This document shows positions 26,097 to 35,481 of a stretch of DNA of 64,000 nt, piece after piece. A model generated the notes under the pieces. It searched no databases and was not told the origin of the DNA. It worked only from the letters and a program-made list of their open reading frames with translations. The DNA comes from Chitinophaga pinensis (GTDB taxonomy: Bacteria > Bacteroidota > Bacteroidia > Chitinophagales > Chitinophagaceae): NCBI GenBank assembly GCA_902167325.1, contig LR632930.1, positions 1,364,001 to 1,428,000 of the forward strand, read 5' to 3'. Positions within the stretch are counted from its first letter, which is position 1; each line of letters opens with the position of its first letter. The translations under genes were made by a program, and so were the position numbers.

Positions 26097-27335
26097 CTAG
26101 TTTTCAGCCATTACCTGACGGATCAGGGAATCGTATTTAGCAGCGATCGCTTTTTTGGAATAGTGCTGTTCAACGAATGCCCTTCCCTTAAGGCCTTCTT
26201 CCGGAAGTTGCGCCCGGTTCTCATAAGCCATTAGGATCGACTGGTAGTAGGCTTCGTTATCGTCCAGTTCAATTCGCCTGTTACATCCTGCCTCCCGGAG
26301 GAAATTGCCAAGCGGCGAAGTCGGAGCTGTAGAAACGATGACTGGTTTTCCGCAAGCGAAGATCGTATAAATTTTAGAAGGGAACCCCTCTGCATCGGTG
26401 CCCCTATTCATAACTATTGTGTGTATATCTGCAGCGGCATTGATTTGTGGCATCATTTCCCGAGGCTGATAACCCAGCAACAGGATTCTGTCGAGCTGCT
26501 GCGACTTGATCGTTTCCTCCAGCCAGGGTTTCATCACACCATCACCGATGATCACAAACCTGATAGGAAGGTCTTTGAGGCGAGACGCCGCATAAACAAT
26601 AGGTTCCCAGTTTTGCGCATACCCGATATTGCCTGCGTATGAGATAACGAATTCTTCGTTCAGGCCATGTCTCGAGGAAAAATCGTTTATCCGATCACCA
26701 ATTGTATATAGTTCCGTATCAACGAAATTAGGAATGATGTGGAACTTGTGTGTTTCGGGAATTCGTTTATGAATGATGCGGTGAAAAATTTCATCGATGG
26801 TAACGACGGCAGCGCTTTTACGGTATACGAATTTCTCCATCCCTTTCAAAAGCCGAATCACCCCTTTGTTTTTCAGCATACCCTGGTTTATAGCAAAGTC
26901 AGGATAGATTTCCTGGACGTTGTAAATCACTTTACCGCCTTTTAGTTTTGCCAGTATCCATGCAACCACACCGATCGTTAGCGGTGGAGACGGTGCTAGT
27001 ACAATGTCAAACTTTTTGATGTATACGGAGGCTAAAACGGCTGAGATGTGGAACCGGATAAAGTCCAGCAGCCTGACGAATATGTATTTCGATTTTTTTA
27101 GGGGAATGTGATATACACGCACCCCTTCGAAAGTGCTTTCATGTAATAATATATTCTTGCGGCTGACAGGCTGTCGTTCCAGTTCTGAGGGAACGCGGTT
27201 GTAGTGGGGCGTTGTTGTTAACACCTCAATTTCATGCCCCATCTTCTTTAGTTCTAAAACGAGATCGGCATATAGATAGGCAGTAGATACGCCATCTGGC
27301 TTAAAAGTCAGGGAGTGTACGAGTATTTTTGCCAC
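26097..27335 (-). CDS. wbuB: WbuB-like family 4 glycosyltransferase
   Basis: 412 residues, GT-B fold. N-terminus ILVHSLTFKPDGVSTAYLYADL and the C-terminal nucleotide-binding segments VISYAGNIGYAQNWEP and GTDAEGFPSKIYTIFACGKP fit GT4. It starts with GTG at 27335, 2 bp after the FnlC stop. In known O-antigen and capsule loci WbuB-type enzymes follow the FnlABC genes and transfer L-FucNAc, and that order is preserved here, so this acceptor role is likely. Confidence 0.82.
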   Translation of the reverse strand: MAKILVHSLTFKPDGVSTAYLYADLVLELKKMGHEIEVLTTTPHYNRVPSELERQPVSRKNILLHESTFEGVRVYHIPLKKSKYIFVRLLDFIRFHISAVLASVYIKKFDIVLAPSPPLTIGVVAWILAKLKGGKVIYNVQEIYPDFAINQGMLKNKGVIRLLKGMEKFVYRKSAAVVTIDEIFHRIIHKRIPETHKFHIIPNFVDTELYTIGDRINDFSSRHGLNEEFVISYAGNIGYAQNWEPIVYAASRLKDLPIRFVIIGDGVMKPWLEETIKSQQLDRILLLGYQPREMMPQINAAADIHTIVMNRGTDAEGFPSKIYTIFACGKPVIVSTAPTSPLGNFLREAGCNRRIELDDNEAYYQSILMAYENRAQLPEEGLKGRAFVEQHYSKKAIAAKYDSLIRQVMAEN

Positions 27336-27337
27336 TA

Positions 27338-28486
27338 TCAGTTAATTGTTGTTGATTCAGACCAAACGACCCTCTTAATATAATCGACGTACGACAGTAT
27401 AATCCTCACTACTTTGTCAGATACATTAGGCTTACTGTAATCAGCAACAAGCTTGAAGGTCCTTTCTTCGCGGTTCAGAACGGAAAGCTGGTGCAGGCCC
27501 TGCATGATACGCTCTGGGTTCATACCAACCATCATCACTGACGCTTCTTCCATTGCTTCGGGCCTTTCATGTGCCTGGCGGATATTGAGCGCCGGGAAGT
27601 TAAGAATAGAGGACTCTTCCGAAATAGTACCACTGTCGGATAATACAGCGAATGCATTCATTTGCAGGCAGTTATATGCGGTGAATGACATTGGTTTAAG
27701 GAATTGTATTTCAGGTCTAACCTTTATGCCTTTGGATTCGATCATTTTTCTTGTCCGAGGATGAGTGCTGACGATAATCGGATACTGATAAGTTTCAGCG
27801 ACAAGATTGAGACTGGAGATAAAGTCCTGGAATTGGCGATCGTTATTAATATTTTCTTCACGATGGGCAGATACAACGAAATATTTGTGCGGCTGGAGAG
27901 TTAATTCATCCAGGATATCCGAAGAATTGATTTCGGGCAGGAAATGATGAAGTACTTCAAACATAGGCGAGCCGGTTTTAATGATCCGGTCTGCAGGCAG
28001 GCCTTCCCTAAGGAGATATTCCCTAGCAATATCGCTATATGTGAGGTTAACATCTGAAATGTGGTCTACGATTTTCCGATTCGTTTCTTCAGGTACCCGT
28101 TGATCAAAACAACGGTTACCCGCTTCCATATGAAAAATCGGGATATGCCTTTTTTTAGCAGGAATGGCGCAAAGACAGGAGTTAGTGTCCCCCAGAACGA
28201 GAAAAGCATCTGGTTTTAGGGATTCCAGCAGCGGATCTATTTTGATGAGGATCTGGCCCACGGTTTCAGTTGCAGTAGCTCCCGCAGCATCCAGAAAGAA
28301 ATCCGGTTTCCGTATTTTCATATCATCAAAAAAGATCTGATTCAGCTCATAATCGTAGTTCTGCCCAGTATGTAAGATGATATGTTCAATAGCAGGCGAC
28401 TCGTCGAGTTTAGCCATTACTCTGGACAACCTGATAATTTCAGGACGCGTTCCCACAACGGTTATTACTTTTAACTTATCTTTCAT
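27338..28486 (-). CDS. fnlC: UDP-FucNAc/PneNAc 2-epimerase, FnlC/CapG
   Basis: 382 residues, non-hydrolysing UDP-HexNAc 2-epimerase family (WecB-like): VVGTRPEIIRLSRVM at the N-terminus, HTGQNYDYELNQIFFDD, VLGDTNSCL and HMEAGNRCFDQRVPEETNR. Downstream of capE and capF homologues it should catalyse the last step to UDP-N-acetyl-L-fucosamine, as CapG does in Staphylococcus aureus. Separated by 34 bp from capF and 2 bp from the transferase gene. Confidence 0.9.
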   Translation of the reverse strand: MKDKLKVITVVGTRPEIIRLSRVMAKLDESPAIEHIILHTGQNYDYELNQIFFDDMKIRKPDFFLDAAGATATETVGQILIKIDPLLESLKPDAFLVLGDTNSCLCAIPAKKRHIPIFHMEAGNRCFDQRVPEETNRKIVDHISDVNLTYSDIAREYLLREGLPADRIIKTGSPMFEVLHHFLPEINSSDILDELTLQPHKYFVVSAHREENINNDRQFQDFISSLNLVAETYQYPIIVSTHPRTRKMIESKGIKVRPEIQFLKPMSFTAYNCLQMNAFAVLSDSGTISEESSILNFPALNIRQAHERPEAMEEASVMMVGMNPERIMQGLHQLSVLNREERTFKLVADYSKPNVSDKVVRIILSYVDYIKRVVWSESTTIN

Positions 28487-28520
28487 GTGTTGTATTTACA
28501 ATACTGATATAACGAAATGG

Positions 28521-29639
28521 TCATACGGTTTCCATATAAGTGTCCGGATCCGAAATGTCAAAAAATTCATTGATCCAGAATACGGTCAGCAATTCTTCCG
28601 AACCAATATTTTTAATATTGTGAGTATACCAAACGGGCATATCCACATATGCAGGTTCGTTCCCGCTAAGTTGGAAATCTAGGATTTCGTCCGTGCCTAT
28701 CTTTCTAAGCTGGATAAGGGCTTCGCCGCGCAATACAGCAAACCGCTCTATTTTCCGGGTATGGAAGTGATTGCCCCTGACAATGCCAGGGTGTGTGCTG
28801 GAGAAGGACGTCTGACCTCCGCCGGATGCACGCATCACTTCAACGAAAGACCCACGGGGATCGGTGTGCTGTTTGAATTTTACGGGAAAGTGGCTTCGCA
28901 TATCAATATAACACCTGTATGTATTGAAGAGATTACGCTCGAAAGGGTTTGCAAATGCCGGTATCGCACCTTTCAAAAGATATTCGTCCCGATAAAGTGT
29001 TAACAGCATCAGAATTTGACTGACACTGGTAGTTGCTGTGTGGGGTACTATGAGGACCTCTCCTTCTCCGGGATTTTCTATGGATTGTACAATAAAACTC
29101 ACCAACTCATTTACATAAATGAGATTTAACTCACCATCTTTATCGATGTGTGGTATTTCATTGTGTGTAAGCTGATGACAAAATGTAGCGACAACAGAGT
29201 TATAAAATGGTTGTCCGAATGGTCCGAAGACGTTTGGAATAACCAATCCTGTGAAAGTTGCTCCATTTTTTGCCGCCTGTTCTGCAAGTTTTTCCCGGGC
29301 TGCTTTCTTCGAACGACCGTAGAGATTGTCCCTTTCTTCCTGGGTGGAGGATGAAAATAAAATATGCGCTTTGCTTTGGGTTCTTGCCATAGCTTCAGCA
29401 AGGGATGTTGCAAGGCTTATGTTCGTATCGTAAATGACCTGCGGGTCCTCATGCCGGTTCATCCCTGCAAGATGTACGATGACATCGCATTGGCGGACAA
29501 ATTCATCCATCTTTGCCGGAACATTAAAATACTCCCGGTCGAAATGGATACGCTCAAAATGCTCGGGGTTTATTCCAAGTATATTATATAAATGTTTTCC
29601 TACAAATCCGTTTTGTCCGGTAATTCCAATTTTTTTCAT
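28521..29639 (-). CDS. fnlB: UDP-sugar reductase with C-terminal cupin, FnlB/CapF
   Basis: 372 residues with two domains. The N-terminal SDR domain has ITGQNGFVGKHLY and a catalytic Tyr-x3-Lys in NLYGRSKKAARE; the C-terminal cupin (from about residue 255) has HFHTRKIERFAVLRGEA and WYTHNIKNIG with the metal-binding His residues. This fusion is diagnostic for CapF/WbjC, which acts after CapE in UDP-L-FucNAc synthesis. Confidence 0.92.
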   Translation of the reverse strand: MKKIGITGQNGFVGKHLYNILGINPEHFERIHFDREYFNVPAKMDEFVRQCDVIVHLAGMNRHEDPQVIYDTNISLATSLAEAMARTQSKAHILFSSSTQEERDNLYGRSKKAAREKLAEQAAKNGATFTGLVIPNVFGPFGQPFYNSVVATFCHQLTHNEIPHIDKDGELNLIYVNELVSFIVQSIENPGEGEVLIVPHTATTSVSQILMLLTLYRDEYLLKGAIPAFANPFERNLFNTYRCYIDMRSHFPVKFKQHTDPRGSFVEVMRASGGGQTSFSSTHPGIVRGNHFHTRKIERFAVLRGEALIQLRKIGTDEILDFQLSGNEPAYVDMPVWYTHNIKNIGSEELLTVFWINEFFDISDPDTYMETV

Positions 29640-29678
29640 GCTTATACTTTAGTTTGAACACCCTCCAGGGGATGTTGC

Positions 29679-30113
29679 TCAGGACCAGGTACGCCAATAA
29701 TGGCTGGGAAACCTAAAGTCATCTTTAATAGAGTCCTGTAGCAACTGGTCTGAGAATACGATCATTTTTGAGTTTACTTGTAATGCGCGGAAACCTGTAG
29801 CATTCCCGGGAGGAATGTGCAGTACCTGCGGTGTACCGGCTTCGAGCAAATAAGTGTCTACCTGAAGTTGTTCCGAGGGTTGTTCCCAGTTATCCGGAGA
29901 TACAGTAGAAATTTCGAAGATCCCTTCCAATACAAGGAACCATTTGCTTTCAACCTGATGTCCCTGCCATGCACGCACTACATTAAGATCCGGATGTTCT
30001 ATTGTATAAAACCTCCGGATGGCTGACATATCAAAATCGTTTACGAATGTCAGTTTTCCCCTAGCATCTTGAAATTGGTTACCGGTTATAATGTTTGTTA
30101 TCATATAACTCAT
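29679..30113 (-). CDS. RmlC/FdtA-like cupin
   Basis: 144 residues. DARGKLTFVNDFDMSAIRRF at the start, RAWQGHQVESKWFLVLEG in the middle and VLHIPPGNATGF near the end place it in the RmlC-like sugar-isomerase cupins. Its ATG shares one base with the capE stop (TAATG), so translation is coupled. It sits inside an otherwise standard FnlA-B-C set that already includes the CapF cupin, which suggests an extra step on the same or another sugar (epimerisation or ketoisomerisation). An alternative ATG lies 9 bp downstream. Confidence 0.72.
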   Translation of the reverse strand: MSYMITNIITGNQFQDARGKLTFVNDFDMSAIRRFYTIEHPDLNVVRAWQGHQVESKWFLVLEGIFEISTVSPDNWEQPSEQLQVDTYLLEAGTPQVLHIPPGNATGFRALQVNSKMIVFSDQLLQDSIKDDFRFPSHYWRTWS

Positions 30114-31153
30114 TAATCAGGATATTGGACAGCGGATCTTTCACCTAAAAGATCTTTTCTTATCAGCGGTAGTTTCAGCAATAATGCCTTCATGCCTTCC
30201 ACATCCAGCCGGTGTGTATTATGTGAATGGTATTCATCATATTGGCTCACCTTGATCTCCCCTTCGGAGAAAAACTGATTATAATTCAGATCGCGAGTGT
30301 CGGCTGGGATACGATAGTAGTTTTGCAGATCTTCCGCCTTAACCATGTCTTCCCGGTTGACGAGGGTTTCGTAAAGTTTCTCTCCATGCCGGGTACCGAT
30401 AACCTGAATGGGATTGTTGGCATTGTAAAGTGACAAAAGTGCCTGGGCGAGGGTTTCGACAGTGGCAGCGGGTGCTTTCTGTACGAAAAGGTCACCCTGC
30501 CGGGCATGCTCAAATGCAAAAAGCACCAGGTCAACCGCGTCTTCGAGCGTCATCATGAAGCGTGTCATGTTAGGGTCTGTGATACTAAGCGGTTTCCCTG
30601 ATTTTATCTGTTCAATGAAGAGTGGAATAACCGAACCACGAGAGGCCATCACGTTGCCATACCGTGTTGCAGAGAATACGGTCCGCTCATCATTTAGGTT
30701 CCTTGACTTAGCGACCATCAGTTTTTCCATAAGTGCCTTGGACATACCCATCGCATTGATTGGATACGCCGCCTTGTCGGTACTGAGTACCACCACCTTC
30801 CTTACTTCGTATCTTTCAGCAGCCGTTAACACATTTTCAGTTCCCATAACATTGGTCTTTACGGCTTCCAGTGGGAAGAATTCACAAGATGGAACCTGTT
30901 TTAAGGCAGCAGCATGGAAAATATAATCGACTCCTTTTACGACTGTATTTACACCATTGGGGTCACGTACATCACCGATGTAGAATTTTACTTTGGGGTG
31001 GTTCAATCGCTTCCGCATATCATCCTGTTTTTTTTCATCCCGACTGAAAATCCGGATTTCCCTGAAATGATCTGTATGCAGGAAACGGTTTAGGACGGCA
31101 TTGCCGAAAGAGCCGGTACCACCGGTAATAAGTAAAGTTTTACTTTCAAACAT
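30113..31153 (-). CDS. fnlA: UDP-GlcNAc 4,6-dehydratase/5-epimerase, FnlA/CapE
   Basis: 346 residues. NAD motif LLITGGTGSFGNAVL, AALKQVPSCEFFPLEAVKTN and LSTDKAAYPINAMGMSKALMEKL with the Thr-Asp-Lys/Met active site are typical for CapE/WbjB, the first enzyme of UDP-L-FucNAc synthesis. It is followed immediately by the cupin gene and then by fnlB and fnlC, in the usual order. Confidence 0.93.
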   Translation of the reverse strand: MFESKTLLITGGTGSFGNAVLNRFLHTDHFREIRIFSRDEKKQDDMRKRLNHPKVKFYIGDVRDPNGVNTVVKGVDYIFHAAALKQVPSCEFFPLEAVKTNVMGTENVLTAAERYEVRKVVVLSTDKAAYPINAMGMSKALMEKLMVAKSRNLNDERTVFSATRYGNVMASRGSVIPLFIEQIKSGKPLSITDPNMTRFMMTLEDAVDLVLFAFEHARQGDLFVQKAPAATVETLAQALLSLYNANNPIQVIGTRHGEKLYETLVNREDMVKAEDLQNYYRIPADTRDLNYNQFFSEGEIKVSQYDEYHSHNTHRLDVEGMKALLLKLPLIRKDLLGERSAVQYPD

Positions 31154-31159
31154 ATTGCT

Positions 31160-32293
31160 TTAATTTTCCTTTAATATGCTATCCACAAAATTATAAAAGT
31201 CGCCCCATCCCTGATTGTTTTTCATGATTAAGGGGCTAAACCGCTTTCGCTCGCACATGGCTTTACTGATTGCTATTGCCCAATCCGATGTGGAGTGCGG
31301 CTTTACAAATTCGGCTCCATTGTAACCCTCCAGTACCTCCCGGGCATATTCCAGGTCGGCAGCTAAGACCTTCAGGCCAAAAGAAGCACCCTCCATCAGA
31401 GGCAAACCGTATGTCTCGAGTACACTTGGAAATACTAGAAGGTCGGCATTGCGATAGTACGTGAGTACTTCTTCCTGCTTCAATTTACCTGTAAAAGTGA
31501 AATATTTTTCCAGTCCATACTCTCGTATCCGCCTCACGAACGAAAGCTTTTCATCAGCTTCACAGGTAAAAAACACCTGGAGTTGCCCAGGACTCAACGT
31601 CCGGTTCACATTGGCAAGCTGGTGAATGGCCGCAACGATCTCCGCGTGGTTCTTATTGATAAAGGGCATGGCAGGGTAAAAAATACGAAAAGGCGCCCCT
31701 TCTTGTCGGTCGGTGGACGCTTCGGGAACGTCGCCGGCACAAAGGTGAATGTCGGGGCGAATAATGCGGATACTTTCCTGCCGGGCGTTAAACAACCTCA
31801 TCACGCCCTTTTTTATCCAGGTTGTCTGAACAACGAAGTAGGTGCGGGGAGCCATCAAAATCCGGGTGAAAACCGGATATATCCATTTATACATCCAGAA
31901 AACCCTTTCTTCGCGGTCAAACATATTCCAGCGGGCCTTGCTGAACGGAGCTGGTTGATGGTAATATATAAGCTGGGGCACTGTTGGGTCGAATTTCACG
32001 CCCATGTTCTGAAACGAAATAATAAGTGCTGGCTTGATCCCCCTGACCTCCGCCCATTTCCTGACTCCTCCGAAGTCCCATTTAATCCTGTCGAGATAAC
32101 CTTGCTTCTTCAGCGTCACGATCTCAATACCCTTACCCAGAAAATCGTTCATTTCCATGGAAGTAAACACATATACATTGTATTTGTCCTTATTGAGTAC
32201 GGCAGACAAAAGGAACTGTGTCAATATATTCAAAGCACCACCTTCTACAGCGGCTGTGGCATTCACTAAAATATTCGGGCGGTCCTGTTTCAA
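31160..32293 (-). CDS. Family 4-type glycosyltransferase (TTG start)
   Basis: 377 residues, GT-B fold. ILVNATAAVEGGALNILTQF at the N-terminus and, near the C-terminus, KQEEVLTYYRNADLLVFPSV and ETYGLPLMEGASFGLKVLA with the Glu-x7-Glu nucleotide-sugar motif of GT4. No ATG fits: an in-frame TAA lies four codons upstream, so the start is probably TTG 32293. It starts the FucNAc block and ends 6 bp before capE. Donor and acceptor unknown. Confidence 0.8.
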   Translation of the reverse strand: MKQDRPNILVNATAAVEGGALNILTQFLLSAVLNKDKYNVYVFTSMEMNDFLGKGIEIVTLKKQGYLDRIKWDFGGVRKWAEVRGIKPALIISFQNMGVKFDPTVPQLIYYHQPAPFSKARWNMFDREERVFWMYKWIYPVFTRILMAPRTYFVVQTTWIKKGVMRLFNARQESIRIIRPDIHLCAGDVPEASTDRQEGAPFRIFYPAMPFINKNHAEIVAAIHQLANVNRTLSPGQLQVFFTCEADEKLSFVRRIREYGLEKYFTFTGKLKQEEVLTYYRNADLLVFPSVLETYGLPLMEGASFGLKVLAADLEYAREVLEGYNGAEFVKPHSTSDWAIAISKAMCERKRFSPLIMKNNQGWGDFYNFVDSILKEN

Positions 32294-32799
32294 GAAGTTC
32301 TGAGATTAATAATTTCCGAAAATATGGTTTTAACAGGGGGCAATTTACTGCGAATTTATGGCAGATGGGTGTTTTTTCTGTAGGGTATATATGTTAATTA
32401 TTATATCCATACGTGTCAGAGTTCCCGGAATATTCTTTCAGAACAATAATGTCCATCACTTTCGTTTTCCTCCTAAACTAGTTCACTTCGGGTCTGGAAT
32501 GTGGGCACACCACTTTGCATTCAGGGTTTACATGGCTTTGATTTCATAGTAAACGTAGTAAATATGAAGGATTACGGTTCTTTTGGTCAGAAGCGGATCA
32601 TTTTCGACCTGATTGTATATTGTCCTCTGTTTTTCATGTATTTTGGGGTTAAGTAGGTATCTGTTACTTCTTTGAGCCCTTCACCTGTTTGAAGACGGGT
32701 ATCAGTGGCTTTAACGACTTTTTGCCTTGCATTATTATTATCCCTGATCAAGGGGCGGCTTTCCAGTAATATTTTGGTGATTTTAAATCCAGAGGGGTA
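32294..32799. other. 506-bp gap inside the polysaccharide locus
   Basis: This AT-rich gap is the only large break in a series of tightly packed genes. A minus-strand frame is open from 32803 to 32599 (about 65 codons, including LIRDNNNARQKVVKATDTRL) without a good start codon; it could be a gene remnant. No repeats or IS ends were recognised. The gap separates the nonulosonate/assembly block from the FucNAc block and may hold a promoter for the latter. Confidence 0.45.
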
Positions 32800-33345
32800 T
32801 TATATTTCCTTCAAAATTCTAGCAGGACTTCCTCCGGCAACTACTTGCGCGGGGATAGACTTGGTGACAACAGCCCCAGCGGCAACTACACTGTTATAGC
32901 CAATGGTTACACCGGGGAGAATTATGGCATTAGCCCCGATCCAGGCCCCTTGTTGTATAATGACAGGCTTTACTTCATCATGGCCCTGATCGATGATAAG
33001 GCGGAATCTGTCTTTGAACGCATGATTAGATACATATATATGGACCCCGGCCCCGATTAAAACGTCGTCCTCAATTCTGACACTGACAACTCCTGCTGGT
33101 GCAGTTCCATGGATATGGGTGGCTGGACGGATAACTACCCGTTTGCCTATTGATATATTCGAGCAGCCTACTATATAACATCCCGGTCGGATAGAAGCGT
33201 TATCGGCGAAAAAGTGGAACTTTTGTTTACATAGCTTTATCATTCTACTTTGAAAATGTAGCCTCCAGTGTGTCAAGGGGATATCCGGCCCGAGCCTGTC
33301 CGCTTTACGCCAGAATTTCCAACGATTATATATTTCTCTAATCAT
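32800..33345 (-). CDS. Hexapeptide-repeat O-acetyltransferase
   Basis: 181 residues. Left-handed beta-helix repeats are visible (ISIGKRVVIRPATHI, VRIEDDVLIGAGVHIYVSN, AWIGANAIILPGVTIGYNSV) followed by the CatB/WbbJ-type end VVAAGAVVTKSIPAQVVAGG. The catalytic His is probably that in VSNHAF. It likely acetylates a sugar of the repeat unit. Gap to the preceding gene 83 bp. Confidence 0.82.
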   Translation of the reverse strand: MIREIYNRWKFWRKADRLGPDIPLTHWRLHFQSRMIKLCKQKFHFFADNASIRPGCYIVGCSNISIGKRVVIRPATHIHGTAPAGVVSVRIEDDVLIGAGVHIYVSNHAFKDRFRLIIDQGHDEVKPVIIQQGAWIGANAIILPGVTIGYNSVVAAGAVVTKSIPAQVVAGGSPARILKEI

Positions 33346-33428
33346 AAAAATTGTTAAAAAGTATAAATGATATTGTAAAAGAATGATACAATATTAACAA
33401 ATTCGTTGAATTATGAACGCTCGGCTCG

Positions 33429-34304
33429 TTACACGCCTGGAATGTGGACGAGTTTTAGATGGGGAATTTCCGGGAAATACTCTAGCGCGAATGATCCTTC
33501 ATGTAAGATGGTTAATTCTGAGCAATTGAGAAGAATGCCCTGTATGAGTATTTCCGCAGGAATGAAATGTTCAACTACAAGGTCGAAAAGCTGATGGATA
33601 GTTTCAACCCTATTGTGCGGATGAGGTTTGATCACTTTTAGGTCGCAATTTGAATCTGACAGATATTTTTCCAGTTCGGGATGGATCCGCCACGGTGATA
33701 TGTATAATACTACGCGCTTGCTAGCAAACAACTTCCCTTCAATACTTGTGTTATATAAGACCTTAATTTCAGGTAATGACTGCAGGTGCGTAAAAAATGG
33801 CTGACGGAAAGCCAAAATAGGCTTAGAACTGCTTATGTTCTTTCTAAATTTTTCAGGCTGGTACAGATAGAGGCCTTTATTTGCATGATGTGCGCCTACC
33901 CAATTTTTTAATCCCAACATCTTTGCAGCGTAGATCTTGACTTTTTCGCTAAAAGTGACAGGTTTACGAATGAAACTATATGACGCATATCCTTCCTCAT
34001 AAGTATAAAGGGAGATGGGGGCCAGCCTGGAAAGGTAAAAGCTTAAATTGATCCCGAAATCCGAATCAAGGTACATGCGATCGTAGTCAGCTTTATGTGC
34101 CAAAACATAACGTACCGCATCCAGCTTCGTAGGAAAAAGCTGCACTTTCCCCCAATAATTTGAATGCTCTTCCACGATTTGCCTGAACGTTTCTACCTTA
34201 TGGAACTGGTTAATTAGGAAACATTCCCTGAAGCCATCATCCGGGATATTCGTTGCATTAATATACTGAATTGGCTTTGTTATGATAAAGGCGCTTTTTT
34301 TCAT
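33429..34304 (-). CDS. Candidate sialyltransferase-like glycosyltransferase (GT52-like)
   Basis: 291 residues. No strong family match by eye, but the three motifs of bacterial GT-B sialyltransferases appear in the right order: an acidic pair plus Gly, YEEG (103-105); KPHP (226-229); and a Ser in HEGSFALEY (268-276) near the C-terminus. The N-terminus AFIITKPIQYINATNI is like GT52 proteins. It lies in the same locus as genes for a CMP-nonulosonic acid, which would be its donor, and just downstream of the polymerase gene. Assignment is inference from motifs plus context. Confidence 0.6.
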   Translation of the reverse strand: MKKSAFIITKPIQYINATNIPDDGFRECFLINQFHKVETFRQIVEEHSNYWGKVQLFPTKLDAVRYVLAHKADYDRMYLDSDFGINLSFYLSRLAPISLYTYEEGYASYSFIRKPVTFSEKVKIYAAKMLGLKNWVGAHHANKGLYLYQPEKFRKNISSSKPILAFRQPFFTHLQSLPEIKVLYNTSIEGKLFASKRVVLYISPWRIHPELEKYLSDSNCDLKVIKPHPHNRVETIHQLFDLVVEHFIPAEILIQGILLNCSELTILHEGSFALEYFPEIPHLKLVHIPGV

Positions 34305-34326
34305 CTCTAATTGTTAGTTGTTACTG

Positions 34327-35481
34327 TTAACTTCCATTTCTGTAAAACCGTTCGCGGATATCATCTTCCTGCCGGGTAAAATAAGTATGATATGGGAAGT
34401 AGCGATGATAATTATATTCAGAAATACGGTTGTCGATCGTAAAATGCCAAGAGACAGGTCCGATCGCTGCGGCTAATACAAAAGCCACTGACGCCAGGAA
34501 CTTGAAGCTAGGCTCCCGGAACCGGGCTACAACCAGACAAATAGCTTCTCCCATATTAACAAGATAAAATATGAAGAGATAATTCAGTAACCTGTCTATC
34601 ACGGGAATAAACATACTCATCGCGCCAAGAATCAAAAACAGCTTCGTGAAAGGCAGGAAGCGGGTATTGCTTTTCAGAATAAATTGATGGGTCACGAGAA
34701 CAATAGCGGGGAAAACGACGTTTTTCAATAAAATGCTCAATGCAATGCCAACATCTTCCCGTCCGAGGTAAACGGATAGTTTGTATGCTATCCGCTGATT
34801 TACCATGATAAATTGTAGCGAATTTAAAATAATATCATTCACAACTCGACCCAGAACGGCCATCAAAATAATCGAGATAACTAGCAATTTCCCTACATTC
34901 TTCCTGGCCAATGCCAAGAGTGGTGGCAAGAGGAATGCCAGTAAAGCGGATGAATGTATGAAAAAGCAGGTGATTGCGACGAGGTAATATTTTACCCATT
35001 GCTTCCGTTCCAGGTAGGGATATGCTAACAGGAAAACTGCCACCGCAAGAGATTCGCGGACGGTTTCAAAATTGAAGAAAATGAAAAGCGTAAAGCAATA
35101 CAGCAGTATCGGTGTGAACGTCCAATAGGAATACCGGCGCATGAACAGCAATATCGCCGAGTTGACGATGGCAGTATGAAACAGGTGAAGCCACATATAG
35201 CTGTTCGTAAACGTCCGGAAAGTGGCGGTCATGATTACCCACAACGGATCTTCCCTTGAATCGCCAATATAGTCCAAGTCAAGCGTATAAAGCGTAGGGT
35301 ATTGCAGAAAATCCTCGGAATACCTGATATGATCAATCCCGACTCGGTAAGCGAGACCTGCAATAAGGACCAGCATTCCTAGTAAGGTAAAGAAGAAAGC
35401 ATTCTTCCCTTCCTTCACATGCATAATATCATATGCATAGATCAGGAAAAAAAGAAGTAATATGATAGTGAGGTAGATCAT
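34327..35481 (-). CDS. EpsG-family polysaccharide polymerase (Wzy-like)
   Basis: 384 residues, about ten membrane segments. The EpsG pattern is seen: YRVGIDHIRYSEDF near the start, EDPLWVIMTATF, and FNFETVRESLAVAVFLLAYPYL followed by FFIHSSALLAFLLPPL. It would polymerise flipped repeat units in the periplasm. It overlaps the flippase gene by 4 bp. Confidence 0.85.
   Translation of the reverse strand: MIYLTIILLLFFLIYAYDIMHVKEGKNAFFFTLLGMLVLIAGLAYRVGIDHIRYSEDFLQYPTLYTLDLDYIGDSREDPLWVIMTATFRTFTNSYMWLHLFHTAIVNSAILLFMRRYSYWTFTPILLYCFTLFIFFNFETVRESLAVAVFLLAYPYLERKQWVKYYLVAITCFFIHSSALLAFLLPPLLALARKNVGKLLVISIILMAVLGRVVNDIILNSLQFIMVNQRIAYKLSVYLGREDVGIALSILLKNVVFPAIVLVTHQFILKSNTRFLPFTKLFLILGAMSMFIPVIDRLLNYLFIFYLVNMGEAICLVVARFREPSFKFLASVAFVLAAAIGPVSWHFTIDNRISEYNYHRYFPYHTYFTRQEDDIRERFYRNGS

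Noticed and set aside
31583..32269. 228-residue plus-strand frame opposite the TTG-start glycosyltransferase
   Set aside because: The minus-strand protein has GT4 motifs; the + strand frame has no recognisable feature.
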